Assembly: GCF_014230315.1 (NCBI RefSeq)
Contig: NZ_JACLAW010000018.1
Location: forward strand, 1 to 57,429
Origin: Novosphingobium flavum
Lineage (GTDB): Bacteria; Pseudomonadota; Alphaproteobacteria; Sphingomonadales; Sphingomonadaceae
DNA length: 57,429 nt
Direction: 5' to 3'
Each line of letters starts with the position of its first letter. Positions within the stretch are counted from its first letter, which is position 1. Position numbers and translations under genes: made by a program. The notes below the pieces were generated by a model that saw only the letters and a program-made list of their open reading frames with translations, was not told the origin of the DNA and searched no databases. Of this stretch, positions 7,749 through 19,117 are shown piece after piece.

Positions 7749-9680
7749 CTAACGGAAGATTGCATTCTCGAACCGAGCAATCGCCATTCTAGCGCCTAAC
7801 GCGGACACATGATGCTTGTCCGTGAACAGCACCCCGGATCTATCCTCAAACCTGCAGGTAGCACCGCAGAATACCTCACGAAGCGGCAGGAAAAGGACGC
7901 GCAATTCCATAGCGATGCCATAAGCAGAGCGATCGCCTTGGCCAGGCGCGATGGCCATAGGGGCTCCGCGATCGCCGGCTAAGCTGGCTAGCCAGCGTCG
8001 CATCCCGATTTCACGCGTAAGCACATACCGCGCTGGATCAGCACTCCAGGCCGGGGAGTCCTGCATCACGATGACGGCTTTCCCCGCGGCTTGCAGGCGA
8101 GTGATAGTCTGGCGCAATCCGATCTCGAAACTTTCGCCCGCACGGGCATCCCAATAGCCCGCCAGGATCACCACCTTAACCGAAGGGTCGTTGGAAACGA
8201 TCTGAAGCGCCTCATGGGTGAACGACGCGCAGTCGGGAACTGCTGTCGGGTCATCCGGCTCCTTGCTTTGAACTCCAAGAATCACGGGGCACCCGGCCTT
8301 CGCGAGAACGTCCGTCGACCAACCGTGGCGCTGGGCCGATTCACGAAGGCCAGGAGACAGAGCGCCCGCGTGGCTATCGCCGACTATAGCGATTGTGCTC
8401 TGGCTCGGTCGGGGTGGGGCAATGCATTCTGCGCTGCGATTAGGGTGTGCCGAACCCGCATAAGCTACGCAGATGCCGCCCTTATCCTCGGCAACGACCT
8501 GTGCGGCTTTCTCACTGAGGCGCCAAGGCAGGCCGTGTGCTAGTCTCACCGCTGCGCCCGAGCCGGCAAGGCAAATCACCAAGGCTGCGTAGCGGACAAG
8601 TACGTGGCCCGAGGGCAAGGTGATCCGGCGGAACGGAGTCTCAATCCAGCGAAGGGAAAAATGCGCTGCGGTCAAGGAAATGACAACGGTGGCCGCAATC
8701 ATCCATGCGCTCGGTTCCTGGGGAGTGCAGATGCGAAGAAATGCCAGCAACGGCCAATGCCAGAGGTACCATGAATATGAGCGCAGGCCGATCCACGTTA
8801 GAGGCTTGGAGCCGAGGAACCGCGTGTTCACTTGCGAAGTCCGCGCGGCAATGGCGGCGACCGTTCCTGCGACTGGCCAAATTGCGCGCCAACCGGGAAG
8901 CGGATCTGATTCCGAGAACATCGTCAGCGATAGGGCCAGAATAACCAGGGCTCCCGCCCCAAGTGCGTTGGCCACAAAACCAGATGCCCGCAGTCGAAAA
9001 ACATCCTGCTTGATTGCCAATGCGGCCCCGGCAAGCAGCTCCCAAGCGCGGAAAGGCAGCAGGTAGAAGGCGGCGGCAGGATACCGGTGTGTCGCCACCA
9101 ATCCAGCGGTGAGCGAGATGACAGCGATCACTAAAACGAAGACGATTGCCTTACTTCGTGACTTGCTCAGAATCATCAGCGCCAATGGGAAAAGCACATA
9201 ATACTGCTCTTCCACCCCCAAGGACCATGTCATCAGCAACGGATCGAGCCCGGCGTCAGGGGTGAAATAATTGATTACGCGCCAGAATCGAATGTTCGAT
9301 ATGGCGAGGGAGGCGTAGCTCGAACTTACCCCGACCCGCTCGTATTCCGACGACGAGAGCGTGAAAGCCCCAGCGACCAAAATGAAGACGAGCACGACTG
9401 CGAGCGCCGGAAGAATGCGCCGGGCGCGCCGTGCATAGAAATCGGTAAGACTGAAGCGTCCTGCCTGAGTATCCCGCCAGATAATGTGTCCGAGTAAATA
9501 ACCCGAAATTACGAAAAAAATGTCGACCCCGAAAAATCCGGAACTGAAAAAGGGGACGCCGGCATGAAAGAGTACGACTGCAGTGACTGCAACAGCACGA
9601 AGGCCATCAATGTCGGGGCGATAACTGGTACCGACACCGTGTTGCCTCTTGTCGAGCGGCACTTTGACCAGAGAATCCAT
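7749..9680 (-). CDS. OafA/YrhL-type membrane acyltransferase with SGNH domain
   Basis: 643 residues. The N-terminal part is an acyltransferase-3 membrane domain of about ten helices, beginning YRPDIDGLRAVAVTAVVLFH, whose His is the family's catalytic residue, and followed by GFFGVDIFFVISGYL and ARRARRILPAL. The C-terminal part is a periplasmic SGNH esterase-like domain with IVGDSHAGA and DKHHVS as first and last catalytic blocks. Such proteins O-acetylate cell-surface glycans. It lies nine bases after the SGNH gene at 9690, giving a two-gene operon. Base composition is visibly less GC-rich than the flanks, suggesting transfer. The glycan substrate cannot be told. Confidence 0.9.
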   Translation of the reverse strand: MDSLVKVPLDKRQHGVGTSYRPDIDGLRAVAVTAVVLFHAGVPFFSSGFFGVDIFFVISGYLLGHIIWRDTQAGRFSLTDFYARRARRILPALAVVLVFILVAGAFTLSSSEYERVGVSSSYASLAISNIRFWRVINYFTPDAGLDPLLMTWSLGVEEQYYVLFPLALMILSKSRSKAIVFVLVIAVISLTAGLVATHRYPAAAFYLLPFRAWELLAGAALAIKQDVFRLRASGFVANALGAGALVILALSLTMFSESDPLPGWRAIWPVAGTVAAIAARTSQVNTRFLGSKPLTWIGLRSYSWYLWHWPLLAFLRICTPQEPSAWMIAATVVISLTAAHFSLRWIETPFRRITLPSGHVLVRYAALVICLAGSGAAVRLAHGLPWRLSEKAAQVVAEDKGGICVAYAGSAHPNRSAECIAPPRPSQSTIAIVGDSHAGALSPGLRESAQRHGWSTDVLAKAGCPVILGVQSKEPDDPTAVPDCASFTHEALQIVSNDPSVKVVILAGYWDARAGESFEIGLRQTITRLQAAGKAVIVMQDSPAWSADPARYVLTREIGMRRWLASLAGDRGAPMAIAPGQGDRSAYGIAMELRVLFLPLREVFCGATCRFEDRSGVLFTDKHHVSALGARMAIARFENAIFR

Positions 9681-9689
9681 TGCGGCGCC

Positions 9690-10295
9690 CTAAATACCCG
9701 CCCGTGCGAGCTGATCGCGCCAACGCGAGTAGAAGTCTTCGCCGGGATGTACGCCGTCGTCCGAAATGCCAGGGCGCAATCTGCCGGAGGCGTCGGCCAG
9801 ACCTTCAATGACGATGAGGGGACGGGCCGTGCATTCGGCACGAATGATGTCCCGAACCATGTCGAGGCGTTGATTGAATTCATCGACGCCTGTTGGTGGC
9901 GGCAAGGTCACCACAACGCGCGGGTCTGCACAGATGGCGCGCCAGCTTGAATGCAGTTGCGCCTCGTCCAACGGGCCACGGATTGCGTCGTTCATCCCCG
10001 CCAGCACCGAAATCCGGACGGGCTGGAACTTGTCGGCAATCTTCAGCCCGGCCGCAATCTGATAGGTTTGGAGGCCGTTCGAGCCGAGGTTGACGTCCCG
10101 CCAGTCGTTGAAGTTGAGCCCCCCGGCGGTGAGGCTGTCCCCCAAAAACACAGCGTTGGGGTGGTGAGCCTTTGCCAACCAGCGTGCGAGCGTCTGGGTG
10201 TACTGGAACCGAAGGTGCTTGTCCTTCGCAAGAGGGCTCAGCAGAACCAGCTCGAATGAAGCTATGGCGGCCAGAAAAATGGTCAACTTCTTCAT
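9690..10295 (-). CDS. Secreted or membrane-anchored SGNH/GDSL hydrolase
   Basis: About 201 residues from ATG 10295, which gives a normal signal sequence MKKLTIFLAAIASFELVLL; upstream GTG 10307 and TTG 10310 are also possible. SGNH blocks are present: FLGDSLTAGG with the nucleophile Ser, AGMNDA with the Asn, and DGVHPG with the Asp/His pair. It is likely a periplasmic carbohydrate esterase or acyl-transfer partner for the acyltransferase that follows in the same operon. Composition matches that gene and not the surroundings. Confidence 0.75.
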   Translation of the reverse strand: MKKLTIFLAAIASFELVLLSPLAKDKHLRFQYTQTLARWLAKAHHPNAVFLGDSLTAGGLNFNDWRDVNLGSNGLQTYQIAAGLKIADKFQPVRISVLAGMNDAIRGPLDEAQLHSSWRAICADPRVVVTLPPPTGVDEFNQRLDMVRDIIRAECTARPLIVIEGLADASGRLRPGISDDGVHPGEDFYSRWRDQLARAGI

Positions 10296-10423
10296 TCGGC
10301 GAATCACCAACGCTGTCTTTGCGAGGCGTCGTGTTAGGTGACCAGCGCGCGATTACCAACCACACCTCGTATCTCAACGATTTGGCGCCATCGTGATCCA
10401 GTCGAACAGCCAGCCAAGCCGTC

Positions 10424-10455
10424 GGTAGCCTGGGCGCACCGGCGCCCAGGCTACC
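10424..10455 (-). terminator. Perfect 14-bp stem hairpin after lepA
   Basis: GGTAGCCTGGGCGC (10424-10437) pairs perfectly with GCGCCCAGGCTACC (10442-10455) around ACCG. It lies about 35 bases beyond the lepA stop. No T run follows, so it may act as a hairpin pause site or 3' stabiliser instead of a classical terminator. Confidence 0.6.
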
Positions 10456-10489
10456 GTTTGCTGCGCAATCCGCAGCTAGGCGCCTTCGC

Positions 10490-12307
<1,818 letters not shown>

Positions 12308-12366
12308 CCCGCGCCGTTAGCAGCGCATTGCCGCCCTGTCACGACCGCGGAATCACGAGCACCGCT

Positions 12367-14550
12367 TCAGGCCGCTCTTATCGCCTTCGAGGTATCCACG
12401 GCTCCGAACCTGGGCATGCTCATGTGCCCGATATTGTTGAGCGCCACGATCGCCCCGTGGTTCACGCCCGAAGGCATTCCCATCGCGGCTAGCACATATG
12501 GCGCGACCCGGTGCCGGGTGCACAGCCCACCGGCGCCATCGTCGACCAGCGGGTTCTCGAACTCCAGCCCCTGGGCGGATCCGTCCGACCGGCGAACTCG
12601 GGCCACGACCAACTGCCCCTCGCCGAAGTCGCAGACGAACTGGGTGCCCACCGGCACGTTGATCAGCCCTTCGATCCCAGCGCCGGTGCGGCTCATGTTG
12701 CGCATGGTCACCTCGTAGCGGTGATCTTCGTGGATCACGCCGATCTTGCGCAGCACCGTGCGCCGCTCCGCCCGCTGTTTGGCCGGGCCGATGGGAGCAA
12801 TCACCCAGGCCCCGGTGGCGAGCGCCTCGGCCACTTCCGCGCCCTCGCGTGCGGCGGAATAGATGTAGCCCTGGATCTGGTCGACCCCAAGCTCGCGCAT
12901 CAGGTCCAGTTCGTCGCGCGCCTCGATCCCCTCGGCCGTCGTCACCATGTCGAGCGCCTTTGCGAGGCTGACGATGGCAGTGATGATCGCCGGATTGCGA
13001 CTGCCCGGCACGGTCACGTCGCGGATGAAGCCCTTGTCGATCTTGATCTTGTCGAACGGCGCCTTCTTCAGGTAGCCAAGCGAGGAATAGCCGGTGCCGA
13101 AATCGTCGAGCGCGAGGCGCACCCCCAGCTTCTTCAGCGCGGCGAAGGTCAGGTCGGTGGTCTCGTCGTCGTTGACGAAGATCGATTCGGTCAGCTCGAT
13201 CTCCAGCCGGTCTGGCGCAAGGCCGGAATGAGCCAGGGCATTGGCGACGTTGCCTACGAAATTCGTGCTGCCGAACTGTGCCGGGCTGACATTGACCGCC
13301 ACGCGGATCTCGCCCGGCCAGGCCACGACCTCGCTGCAGGCCTGGCGCAGGGCCCACTCGCCCAGCGCAATGATCAGGTTCGATTCCTCGGCGATTGGAA
13401 TAAATATCGCGGGCGAGATGTCGCCGAACTCGGGGTGGCTCCAGCGCATCAGCGCCTCGACCCCGATCACCGTGCCGCTCCGGGCAGAGACCAGCGGCTG
13501 GTAGCGCAGGCTGATCTGGTTCTGGACCAGGGCGTCGCGCAGGTCCTCCTCCATCCGGCGGCGCTTCTCGGCGGACTGGTGCAGCTCGCTCGAATAGAAC
13601 CGGAACCGGCCCCGCCCGCTGCCCTTGGCCGCATAGAGCGCAAGGTCGGCGCCCCGGATCAGCGCCTCGCTGGTGGCGCCGTCGAACGGGGCCACGGCGA
13701 TGCCAATCGATGCGCCGATCACGCAGCGGCTGCCGTCGACCGTATAGGGCTGCGACAGGATGGAGATGATGCGCTTGGCCAGTTCACCCAATTTGCCGCG
13801 ATCGTCCACGTCGGGCAGGATCACCTGGAACTCGTCGCCCCCGAGCCGGCCGATGTCGTAGCCCTTGTCGCAGACCTGCTGAAGGCGCTGGGCGACCTGC
13901 TTGAGCAATTCGTCCCCGGCCGGGTGGCCCAGCGTGTCGTTGACCTGCTTGAACCGGTCGAGATCGATCAGGATCACCGCGCAGGAGCGCTGGGTGGTGG
14001 CGAAGACGCGCAGCATGTTGACCAGCCGCTGTTCCATCCGGTGGCGGTTGGCGAGGCCAGTCAGCGAATCGAACATGGCGAGGCGGCTGGCATCGCGGGC
14101 ATTGCGCAGCCGCTCGGTGGCATCCACGCCGTTGCCCCGATAGCCGACGAAATTGCGCCCGCCATCGAATTGCGGCCGCCCGGTAATGGTCCAGCAAACC
14201 TCGGCGCCGCCGCGGGCCGGCTTCACCGCGAGGTCGGAAAAGCTCTTCGCCGCGCTCAGGATCAGCGGCAGGGTGCGCGACGAATCCTCGCCATCCTCGC
14301 GGTCGATCGAGAAAAGGGCGTGAAAGGATTGTCCGAGCAGGTCCTGCCGCGAGCAGCCGAAGGCCGTCGCCACGCTTTCGGAAACATATGTGACCAGCCC
14401 CCGGGCATCGGTCGACCAGAACCAGCCCTGCCCAGATTGCTCGTAGTCGCGCAGCAGCAGTAGGGCTTGCTGTTCCTCGGGCAGCGCCTCGAACCGGACG
14501 GAACCGGACGGCACAGCGTTACGCAACAGATCGCCAATCCGCTTCACCAC
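12367..14550 (-). CDS. PAS-GGDEF-EAL-PilZ cyclic di-GMP protein (soluble paralogue)
   Basis: 727 residues. A PAS-like domain (about 30-145; QGWFWSTDARGLVTYVSES) leads into GGDEF (about 155-315; loop RLGGDEF, metal motif LIDLDRFKQVND), EAL (about 330-580) and PilZ (about 595-690). EAL catalytic residues are intact: EALMRW, NVSP, ELTES, LDDFGTGYSSL, KIDKGF, AEGIE, QGYIY. PilZ has RRTVLRK and NMSRTG. No RxxD inhibitory site precedes GGDEF. Synthesis, hydrolysis and binding of c-di-GMP are all predicted in one chain. No membrane segment is seen. It lies 117 bp behind a closely similar membrane-bound paralogue and probably arose by tandem duplication. Confidence 0.93.
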   Translation of the reverse strand: MVKRIGDLLRNAVPSGSVRFEALPEEQQALLLLRDYEQSGQGWFWSTDARGLVTYVSESVATAFGCSRQDLLGQSFHALFSIDREDGEDSSRTLPLILSAAKSFSDLAVKPARGGAEVCWTITGRPQFDGGRNFVGYRGNGVDATERLRNARDASRLAMFDSLTGLANRHRMEQRLVNMLRVFATTQRSCAVILIDLDRFKQVNDTLGHPAGDELLKQVAQRLQQVCDKGYDIGRLGGDEFQVILPDVDDRGKLGELAKRIISILSQPYTVDGSRCVIGASIGIAVAPFDGATSEALIRGADLALYAAKGSGRGRFRFYSSELHQSAEKRRRMEEDLRDALVQNQISLRYQPLVSARSGTVIGVEALMRWSHPEFGDISPAIFIPIAEESNLIIALGEWALRQACSEVVAWPGEIRVAVNVSPAQFGSTNFVGNVANALAHSGLAPDRLEIELTESIFVNDDETTDLTFAALKKLGVRLALDDFGTGYSSLGYLKKAPFDKIKIDKGFIRDVTVPGSRNPAIITAIVSLAKALDMVTTAEGIEARDELDLMRELGVDQIQGYIYSAAREGAEVAEALATGAWVIAPIGPAKQRAERRTVLRKIGVIHEDHRYEVTMRNMSRTGAGIEGLINVPVGTQFVCDFGEGQLVVARVRRSDGSAQGLEFENPLVDDGAGGLCTRHRVAPYVLAAMGMPSGVNHGAIVALNNIGHMSMPRFGAVDTSKAIRAA

Positions 14551-14667
14551 GACGTCGGTGTCTCCACCCGCGGGATGCCGATCTTTCGCACATCCCTGTG
14601 CAACCTGTTCCAGCGCTTAACGGCAGGTGATGAATGAATGGATAAGGATGCCATTCCCGCCAGCATT

Positions 14668-17328
14668 TCAGGCCGTCTGGCGCAGTTCGCTAGGATCGTT
14701 CACTGCGGCGGCGCCGCGCACGGACTCCTCCAGCAGGACCGGATTGACGAATTCGATACCGGTGCGGCCATCCTCACACCAGCGCGTGGTTGCGCGCACC
14801 CGCAGCTTCTCGGTCAGGTGCACGTGGAAGAAAGTACCCACCGGCACGTTCCACAGCCCTTCGACGAGCGCCCCGGTCGACGACATGTTGCGTACCGTCG
14901 CCTCGTAGCGATGGCCGTCGTGTTCAAGGACCACGCGGCGCAGCACGGTGCGGCGTGTCGGACGGGTCGAGCGCGGCCCGTCGGCCGCGATGGTGATGCC
15001 GAGCGCCAGCCGTTGCCGCGCCTCGGCCGCGGCCAGAGGCTTGTCGTAGATATAGCCCTGGACATGGCTGCAGCCGAGCGAACGGACGAGGTCCAGCTCG
15101 TCAAGCGTCTCCACGCCCTCCGCCGTCGTCTCCATGCCCAGCGCCTCGGCCAGGCGCACGATAGAGGCGATGATCGCCCCGTTGCAGCTGCCCTTCTCGG
15201 TCGCCCCGCGCACGAAGGACTGGTCGATCTTGATCTTGTCGAACGGCGCCTTCTTCAGGTAGCCGAGCGAGGAATAGCCGGTGCCGAAGTCGTCCAGCGC
15301 CAGCCGCACCCCCAGCCGCTTGAGCGCGGCAAACATCGCGTCCGTCCCCTCGTCGTCGTTGAGGAAGACGCTTTCGGTGATTTCCAGCTCGAGCCGTTCC
15401 GCCGCGACCCCGGCCGAGGCCAGGGCGCTGGTGACGATGGCCGGCAGGGCCGGGTTGGCGAACTGCAGCGGCGAGACGTTGACCGCGACCCGCACCGGGG
15501 CCGGCCAATGCGCCAAGTCACGGCAGGCCGTGCGCAGAGCCCATTCGCCGATCTGGGCGATCATCCCGGCATCCTCGGCGATGGCGACGAACTTGGTCGG
15601 GCTCAGCCAGCCGCGCGTCGGGTGGTTCCAGCGCAGCAGGGCCTCGAAACCGGCAACCGTCTCGGACGCGGTATGGACCACCGGCTGATAGAACAATTCC
15701 AACCCGCCCTGCAGCAGCGCATCGCGCAGGTCCTGCTCGAGCTGGCGCCGCTCCTCCGCATCGGAGTGGAGGTCGGGGGCATAGAAGTGATGCCGCCCGC
15801 GTCCGCCGTCCTTGGCCGCATAGAGCGCAAGGTCGGCGTTGCGGATGATGGCCTCGCTCGTCACCCCATCGTCAGGGGCGAGCGCGATGCCCACCGAAAC
15901 CCCGATCACCACACGGTGCCCGTCGATCTGGTAGGGTTCGGACAGCGTGGAGATGACCCGCTGCGCCAGCCGGCCCAGTTCCTCCCGCTCGAGCCGCCCC
16001 GGAATGATCACCTGGAACTCGTCGCCGCCGAGACGGCCAACCCGGCCCGGTGTGCCGACCACCCGCTCGAGCCGGTTCGCCACCTGCTTGAGCAAGGAGT
16101 CTCCCGCCGGGTGCCCCAAGGTATCGTTGACCTGCTTGAACCGGTCGAGGTCGAGCAGGAACACGGCGCAGGCCCGGTGCTCGGCGGCGCGGGCATTGAG
16201 CACCTTCTCCAGCGATTTCGACATCTGCAGCCGGTTCGCAAGACCGGTGAGCGAATCGTAGTGGGCCAGCCGCGTGGCATGTTCTTCCGACCGCTTGCGC
16301 TCGGTCAGGTCCGAACCGGAACCGCGAAAGCCCTGGAAATTGTCGAAATCGTCATAGACCGGCAGGCCGTTGATCGACCACCAGCGCTCTTCCTCGCTGC
16401 TCGCCGCCCGCGCCCGCAGGTTCTGGAACGAGGACCGCGCGTTGAGGTGGAACAGCAGGGTCCGCTCGCTGGCGCCCGCGTCCGTTTCCCTTGCGAACAG
16501 CTCGACGAAGGGCCGCCCGACCAGTTCGCTGGTAGGCCGGCCGACGACTTCGGCGATGGTCGGTGAGACATAGGTAATCAGCCCGCGCCGGTCAGTTTCC
16601 CAGAACCAGCCCTGCCGGGTCAGCTCATAGTCGGACAGGATCAGCTCGGCGCGCTGCTGGGCACGCTCGACCTGCTCCTGCCGCGCCTGGGCGATGCGGT
16701 TGAGCTCGATCTGACGGAACGAGATGTAGACCCCGACCCCCGCGCCGATCACCAGCGCCAGCATGGTCGCCGGCTCGAGCGTGACCACGGCATTGGCGAA
16801 CCACAGCGCCAAGAGGGCCGAGATCATCGTTGGCAGGCGGCCGGAACAGAGGATCGATGCCAGGGTGCCGATCACCACCATCGCCGCCGGACCGGTCTGC
16901 CAGCCGGGCGGCCGGGCACCGGCGATCCACAGCGACATGGCCGTGCCGAAGGCGAACATCGGCATGACGACGACTGCCGCCACGATTACCCATCGCCGCG
17001 GCGTGGTCATCGCGCGGGTCCGTTCGTAGCGCCCGCCGATCGGCGAAAGCAGGGTCAACACGACCGCGGCGATCACGATCAGGCCGGTGGTCACCGGTGG
17101 GAGGGACCATGAGGCCCAGCCGTGGACCAGAACCGCGATCAGCATCGCCGGGCCCATCAGCCACCATTCGGGCGGAATCGCATGACGAGCCACGAAGCGG
17201 CGCATCCGCACCCGCGCCGTGGACGCGCGGCTACGCCCGGCGGAATCGGAGAAAGCCGCGGAAAGAGTGCTATCTCCGCCCGAATGGGGCGCACCCTCGG
17301 AATGTCGTTCAGCTTCTGCAGACCGCAT
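14668..17328 (-). CDS. Membrane-anchored PAS-GGDEF-EAL-PilZ cyclic di-GMP protein
   Basis: 886 residues from ATG 17328, chosen because AGGGG sits four bases ahead and because a longer open frame upstream is antisense to the reductase gene. About six hydrophobic segments (residues 50-210, for example PAMLIAVLVHGWASW) form a membrane sensor. PAS (ELTRQGWFWETDRRGLITYV), GGDEF (RLGGDEFQV), EAL (EALLRW, EITESVF, LDDFGTGYSSL, KIDQSF, AEGVE, QGYIY) and PilZ (RRTVLRR, NMSSTG) follow. Catalytic residues of GGDEF and EAL look intact; no I-site. It differs from its neighbour mainly by the membrane sensor, so the two may respond to different cues. Confidence 0.93.
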   Translation of the reverse strand: MRSAEAERHSEGAPHSGGDSTLSAAFSDSAGRSRASTARVRMRRFVARHAIPPEWWLMGPAMLIAVLVHGWASWSLPPVTTGLIVIAAVVLTLLSPIGGRYERTRAMTTPRRWVIVAAVVVMPMFAFGTAMSLWIAGARPPGWQTGPAAMVVIGTLASILCSGRLPTMISALLALWFANAVVTLEPATMLALVIGAGVGVYISFRQIELNRIAQARQEQVERAQQRAELILSDYELTRQGWFWETDRRGLITYVSPTIAEVVGRPTSELVGRPFVELFARETDAGASERTLLFHLNARSSFQNLRARAASSEEERWWSINGLPVYDDFDNFQGFRGSGSDLTERKRSEEHATRLAHYDSLTGLANRLQMSKSLEKVLNARAAEHRACAVFLLDLDRFKQVNDTLGHPAGDSLLKQVANRLERVVGTPGRVGRLGGDEFQVIIPGRLEREELGRLAQRVISTLSEPYQIDGHRVVIGVSVGIALAPDDGVTSEAIIRNADLALYAAKDGGRGRHHFYAPDLHSDAEERRQLEQDLRDALLQGGLELFYQPVVHTASETVAGFEALLRWNHPTRGWLSPTKFVAIAEDAGMIAQIGEWALRTACRDLAHWPAPVRVAVNVSPLQFANPALPAIVTSALASAGVAAERLELEITESVFLNDDEGTDAMFAALKRLGVRLALDDFGTGYSSLGYLKKAPFDKIKIDQSFVRGATEKGSCNGAIIASIVRLAEALGMETTAEGVETLDELDLVRSLGCSHVQGYIYDKPLAAAEARQRLALGITIAADGPRSTRPTRRTVLRRVVLEHDGHRYEATVRNMSSTGALVEGLWNVPVGTFFHVHLTEKLRVRATTRWCEDGRTGIEFVNPVLLEESVRGAAAVNDPSELRQTA

Positions 17329-17475
17329 GGTTCCCCTGTGGGGCCGGGGCACTTGCGAAACGGTTAAGCCAGTCCCCCGCCACCGGGCGGCGGGGCGCAA
17401 GAATAGCACTTGCGCTCGCAGCCGATTGGCGCTTGCTTGGTGGGGGCCAGTAACCACGGCCGGGAGAGCCAAGGC

Positions 17476-18786
17476 GTGCGTCACATCGCGATTATCGGAT
17501 CCGGCCCCGCCGGTTACTATACGGCCGAAGCAGCACAGAAGCAGTGGGGAGACGATGTCCGGATCGATGTGTTTGACCGCCTGCCCGTTCCCTATGGCCT
17601 GATCCGCACCGGGGTCGCGCCGGATCACCAGTCGATCAAGGGCGTCTCGAAGCGCTACGAGGCCGTGGCGCTGTCGGAAAACGTCAGGTTCATCGGCAAT
17701 ATCACGATCGGCAGCGATGTTTCCGTGGCCGAACTGCAGGAGCTTTACGACGCGGTCATCCTCGCCACGGGGGCGCCGCATGACAAGTTGCTCAACCTTC
17801 CCGGCGACCAGTTGGGCAACGTATTCGGCAGCGCAGCCTTTGTCGGCTGGTACAACGGCCACCCGCAACATGCAGGACTGAACCCCGGCCTTGGCGGCGA
17901 TACGGCCGTGGTCATCGGCAACGGCAATGTCGCGCTCGACGTGGCGCGGATCCTCGCCAAGACGCGCGGCGAATTCGCCGGAAGCGACATCGTCGCCCAT
18001 GCGCTGGGCCAGCTCGACGGCTCGCGCCTGCGCCGCATCATCATTCTCGGCCGGCGCGGCCCGCACCAGATCATGATGACGCCCAAGGAACTGGGCGAGC
18101 TGGCGCACCTCGAACGGGCCTGCCCCCGGGTCGACCCGGCCGACCTGCCGGATGAGGGGGAGGACGTCTTTCTCGAACCCGGCCAGCGCAAATCGGTCAC
18201 CCTCCTGCGCGGCTTCGCCGCGATCCCCGAATCCTACCGGGCCGATAAGCTGGTGGAGATCGAATTCGATTTCTTCGCACAGCCGCGGGGCTTCGTGGGC
18301 GAAGGCCAGGTCGCCGGGGTGGAGGTCGAGCGCACCAAGGTCGAGGCGGGCCGCGCCATCGGCACCGGTGAATTCTACGTCGTTCCCGCCGCCCTCGTGG
18401 TCGCCTGCATCGGCTACCAGACCTCGCCCATCCCGGGCGTGCCGTTCGACATCGCCGCCGGCCGCTTCGCCAACGACGAGGGGCGGATCCTGCCCGGGCT
18501 CTACTGCGTCGGCTGGGCCCGGCGCGGCCCCTCCGGCACGATCGGCACCAACCGGCCGGACGGCTTCGCCATCGTCGAGAAGATGGTCGAAGACCAGCCG
18601 CGCGAGTCTTGCAAGCGCGGCTGCGACGGTCTGGACGACCTGATCGAGGCCCGCGCCCTCAGGGTCGTGCGCTTCCGCGACTGGAAGAAGATCGAGGAGG
18701 CCGAGGCAATGGCCGCTCGCGACGGCGCCCCGCGTGAGAAATTCGTGGCGATCGAGGCGATGATCGCCGCCGCCGGGAAAGGCTGA
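17476..18786 (+). CDS. FprA-type ferredoxin-NADP(+) reductase
   Basis: 436 residues from GTG 17476, with GGGAGA eight bases upstream; the frame is open further upstream but lacks a ribosome site. HIAIIGSGPAGYYTAEAA is an N-terminal FAD Rossmann motif, VPYGLIRTGVAPDH is typical of the adrenodoxin-reductase family, GNGNVALDVARIL is the NADPH-binding motif, and GTNRPDGF is near the C-terminus. It likely passes electrons between NADPH and ferredoxins. It diverges from the c-di-GMP gene; 147 bp separate the two starts. A hairpin follows the stop. Confidence 0.9.
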   Translation: MRHIAIIGSGPAGYYTAEAAQKQWGDDVRIDVFDRLPVPYGLIRTGVAPDHQSIKGVSKRYEAVALSENVRFIGNITIGSDVSVAELQELYDAVILATGAPHDKLLNLPGDQLGNVFGSAAFVGWYNGHPQHAGLNPGLGGDTAVVIGNGNVALDVARILAKTRGEFAGSDIVAHALGQLDGSRLRRIIILGRRGPHQIMMTPKELGELAHLERACPRVDPADLPDEGEDVFLEPGQRKSVTLLRGFAAIPESYRADKLVEIEFDFFAQPRGFVGEGQVAGVEVERTKVEAGRAIGTGEFYVVPAALVVACIGYQTSPIPGVPFDIAAGRFANDEGRILPGLYCVGWARRGPSGTIGTNRPDGFAIVEKMVEDQPRESCKRGCDGLDDLIEARALRVVRFRDWKKIEEAEAMAARDGAPREKFVAIEAMIAAAGKG

Positions 18787-18812
18787 AAAGCCTAAAAGTA
18801 AGCCGGATACCT

Positions 18813-18838
18813 GGGCCGGGAGCCTGAACCCCCGGCCC
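18813..18838 (+). terminator. Hairpin after the reductase gene
   Basis: GGGCCGGG (18813-18820) pairs with CCCGGCCC (18831-18838) about 27 bases past the stop. No T run follows, so it is a tentative terminator. Confidence 0.4.
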
Positions 18839-19056
18839 GACGGGTGATGCGCCCCCGTCTGAACTCATTCAGTCAATGGCCGGCCATCGTGCCGCCGCTC
18901 AGCGGCTAGGCCTTTGGCGCCATGCACACGGTTTACCGCCGCTCCCGCCAGCAAGTCCATAACGGCGCCCGGCGCGCCTACTAATTCTCTAAAAATCAAT
19001 AAATTATGCCATCCATATCAGTAACAATCTGATCGGTGCAGTGCAGCACCCAGACG
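18839..19056. other. Convergent intergenic stretch without a gene
   Basis: Between the reductase and dnaN terminators I see no coding region. The right part (about 18980-19035) is strikingly AT-rich for this window (for example AAAAATCAATAAATTATG). A small inverted repeat GGTGC/GCACC lies near 19035-19050. No promoter or RNA gene could be recognised. Confidence 0.5.
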
Positions 19057-19088
19057 GAAAAGGGCCCGCCCCTCCGGGCAGGCCCTCT
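19057..19088 (-). terminator. Rho-independent terminator of dnaN
   Basis: On the minus strand GGGCCTGCCC pairs with GGGCGGGCCC around GGAG and is followed by TTTTCC, about 30 bases beyond the dnaN stop. Confidence 0.85.
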
Positions 19089-19117
19089 TAATCATTCCTG
19101 CCCGCAAGGGCTGGCCG

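Noticed and set aside
12511..14463. 650-residue plus-strand frame opposite the soluble GGDEF-EAL-PilZ gene
   Set aside because: It mirrors the real gene, is rich in Arg/His/Asp/Gly without motifs, and a near-copy occurs opposite the paralogue for the same reason.
17329..18108. Upstream extension of the membrane GGDEF-EAL frame to 1146 residues
   Set aside because: The extra part is antisense to the FprA-type reductase, which has clear FAD and NADPH motifs; ATG 17328 has a good ribosome site.
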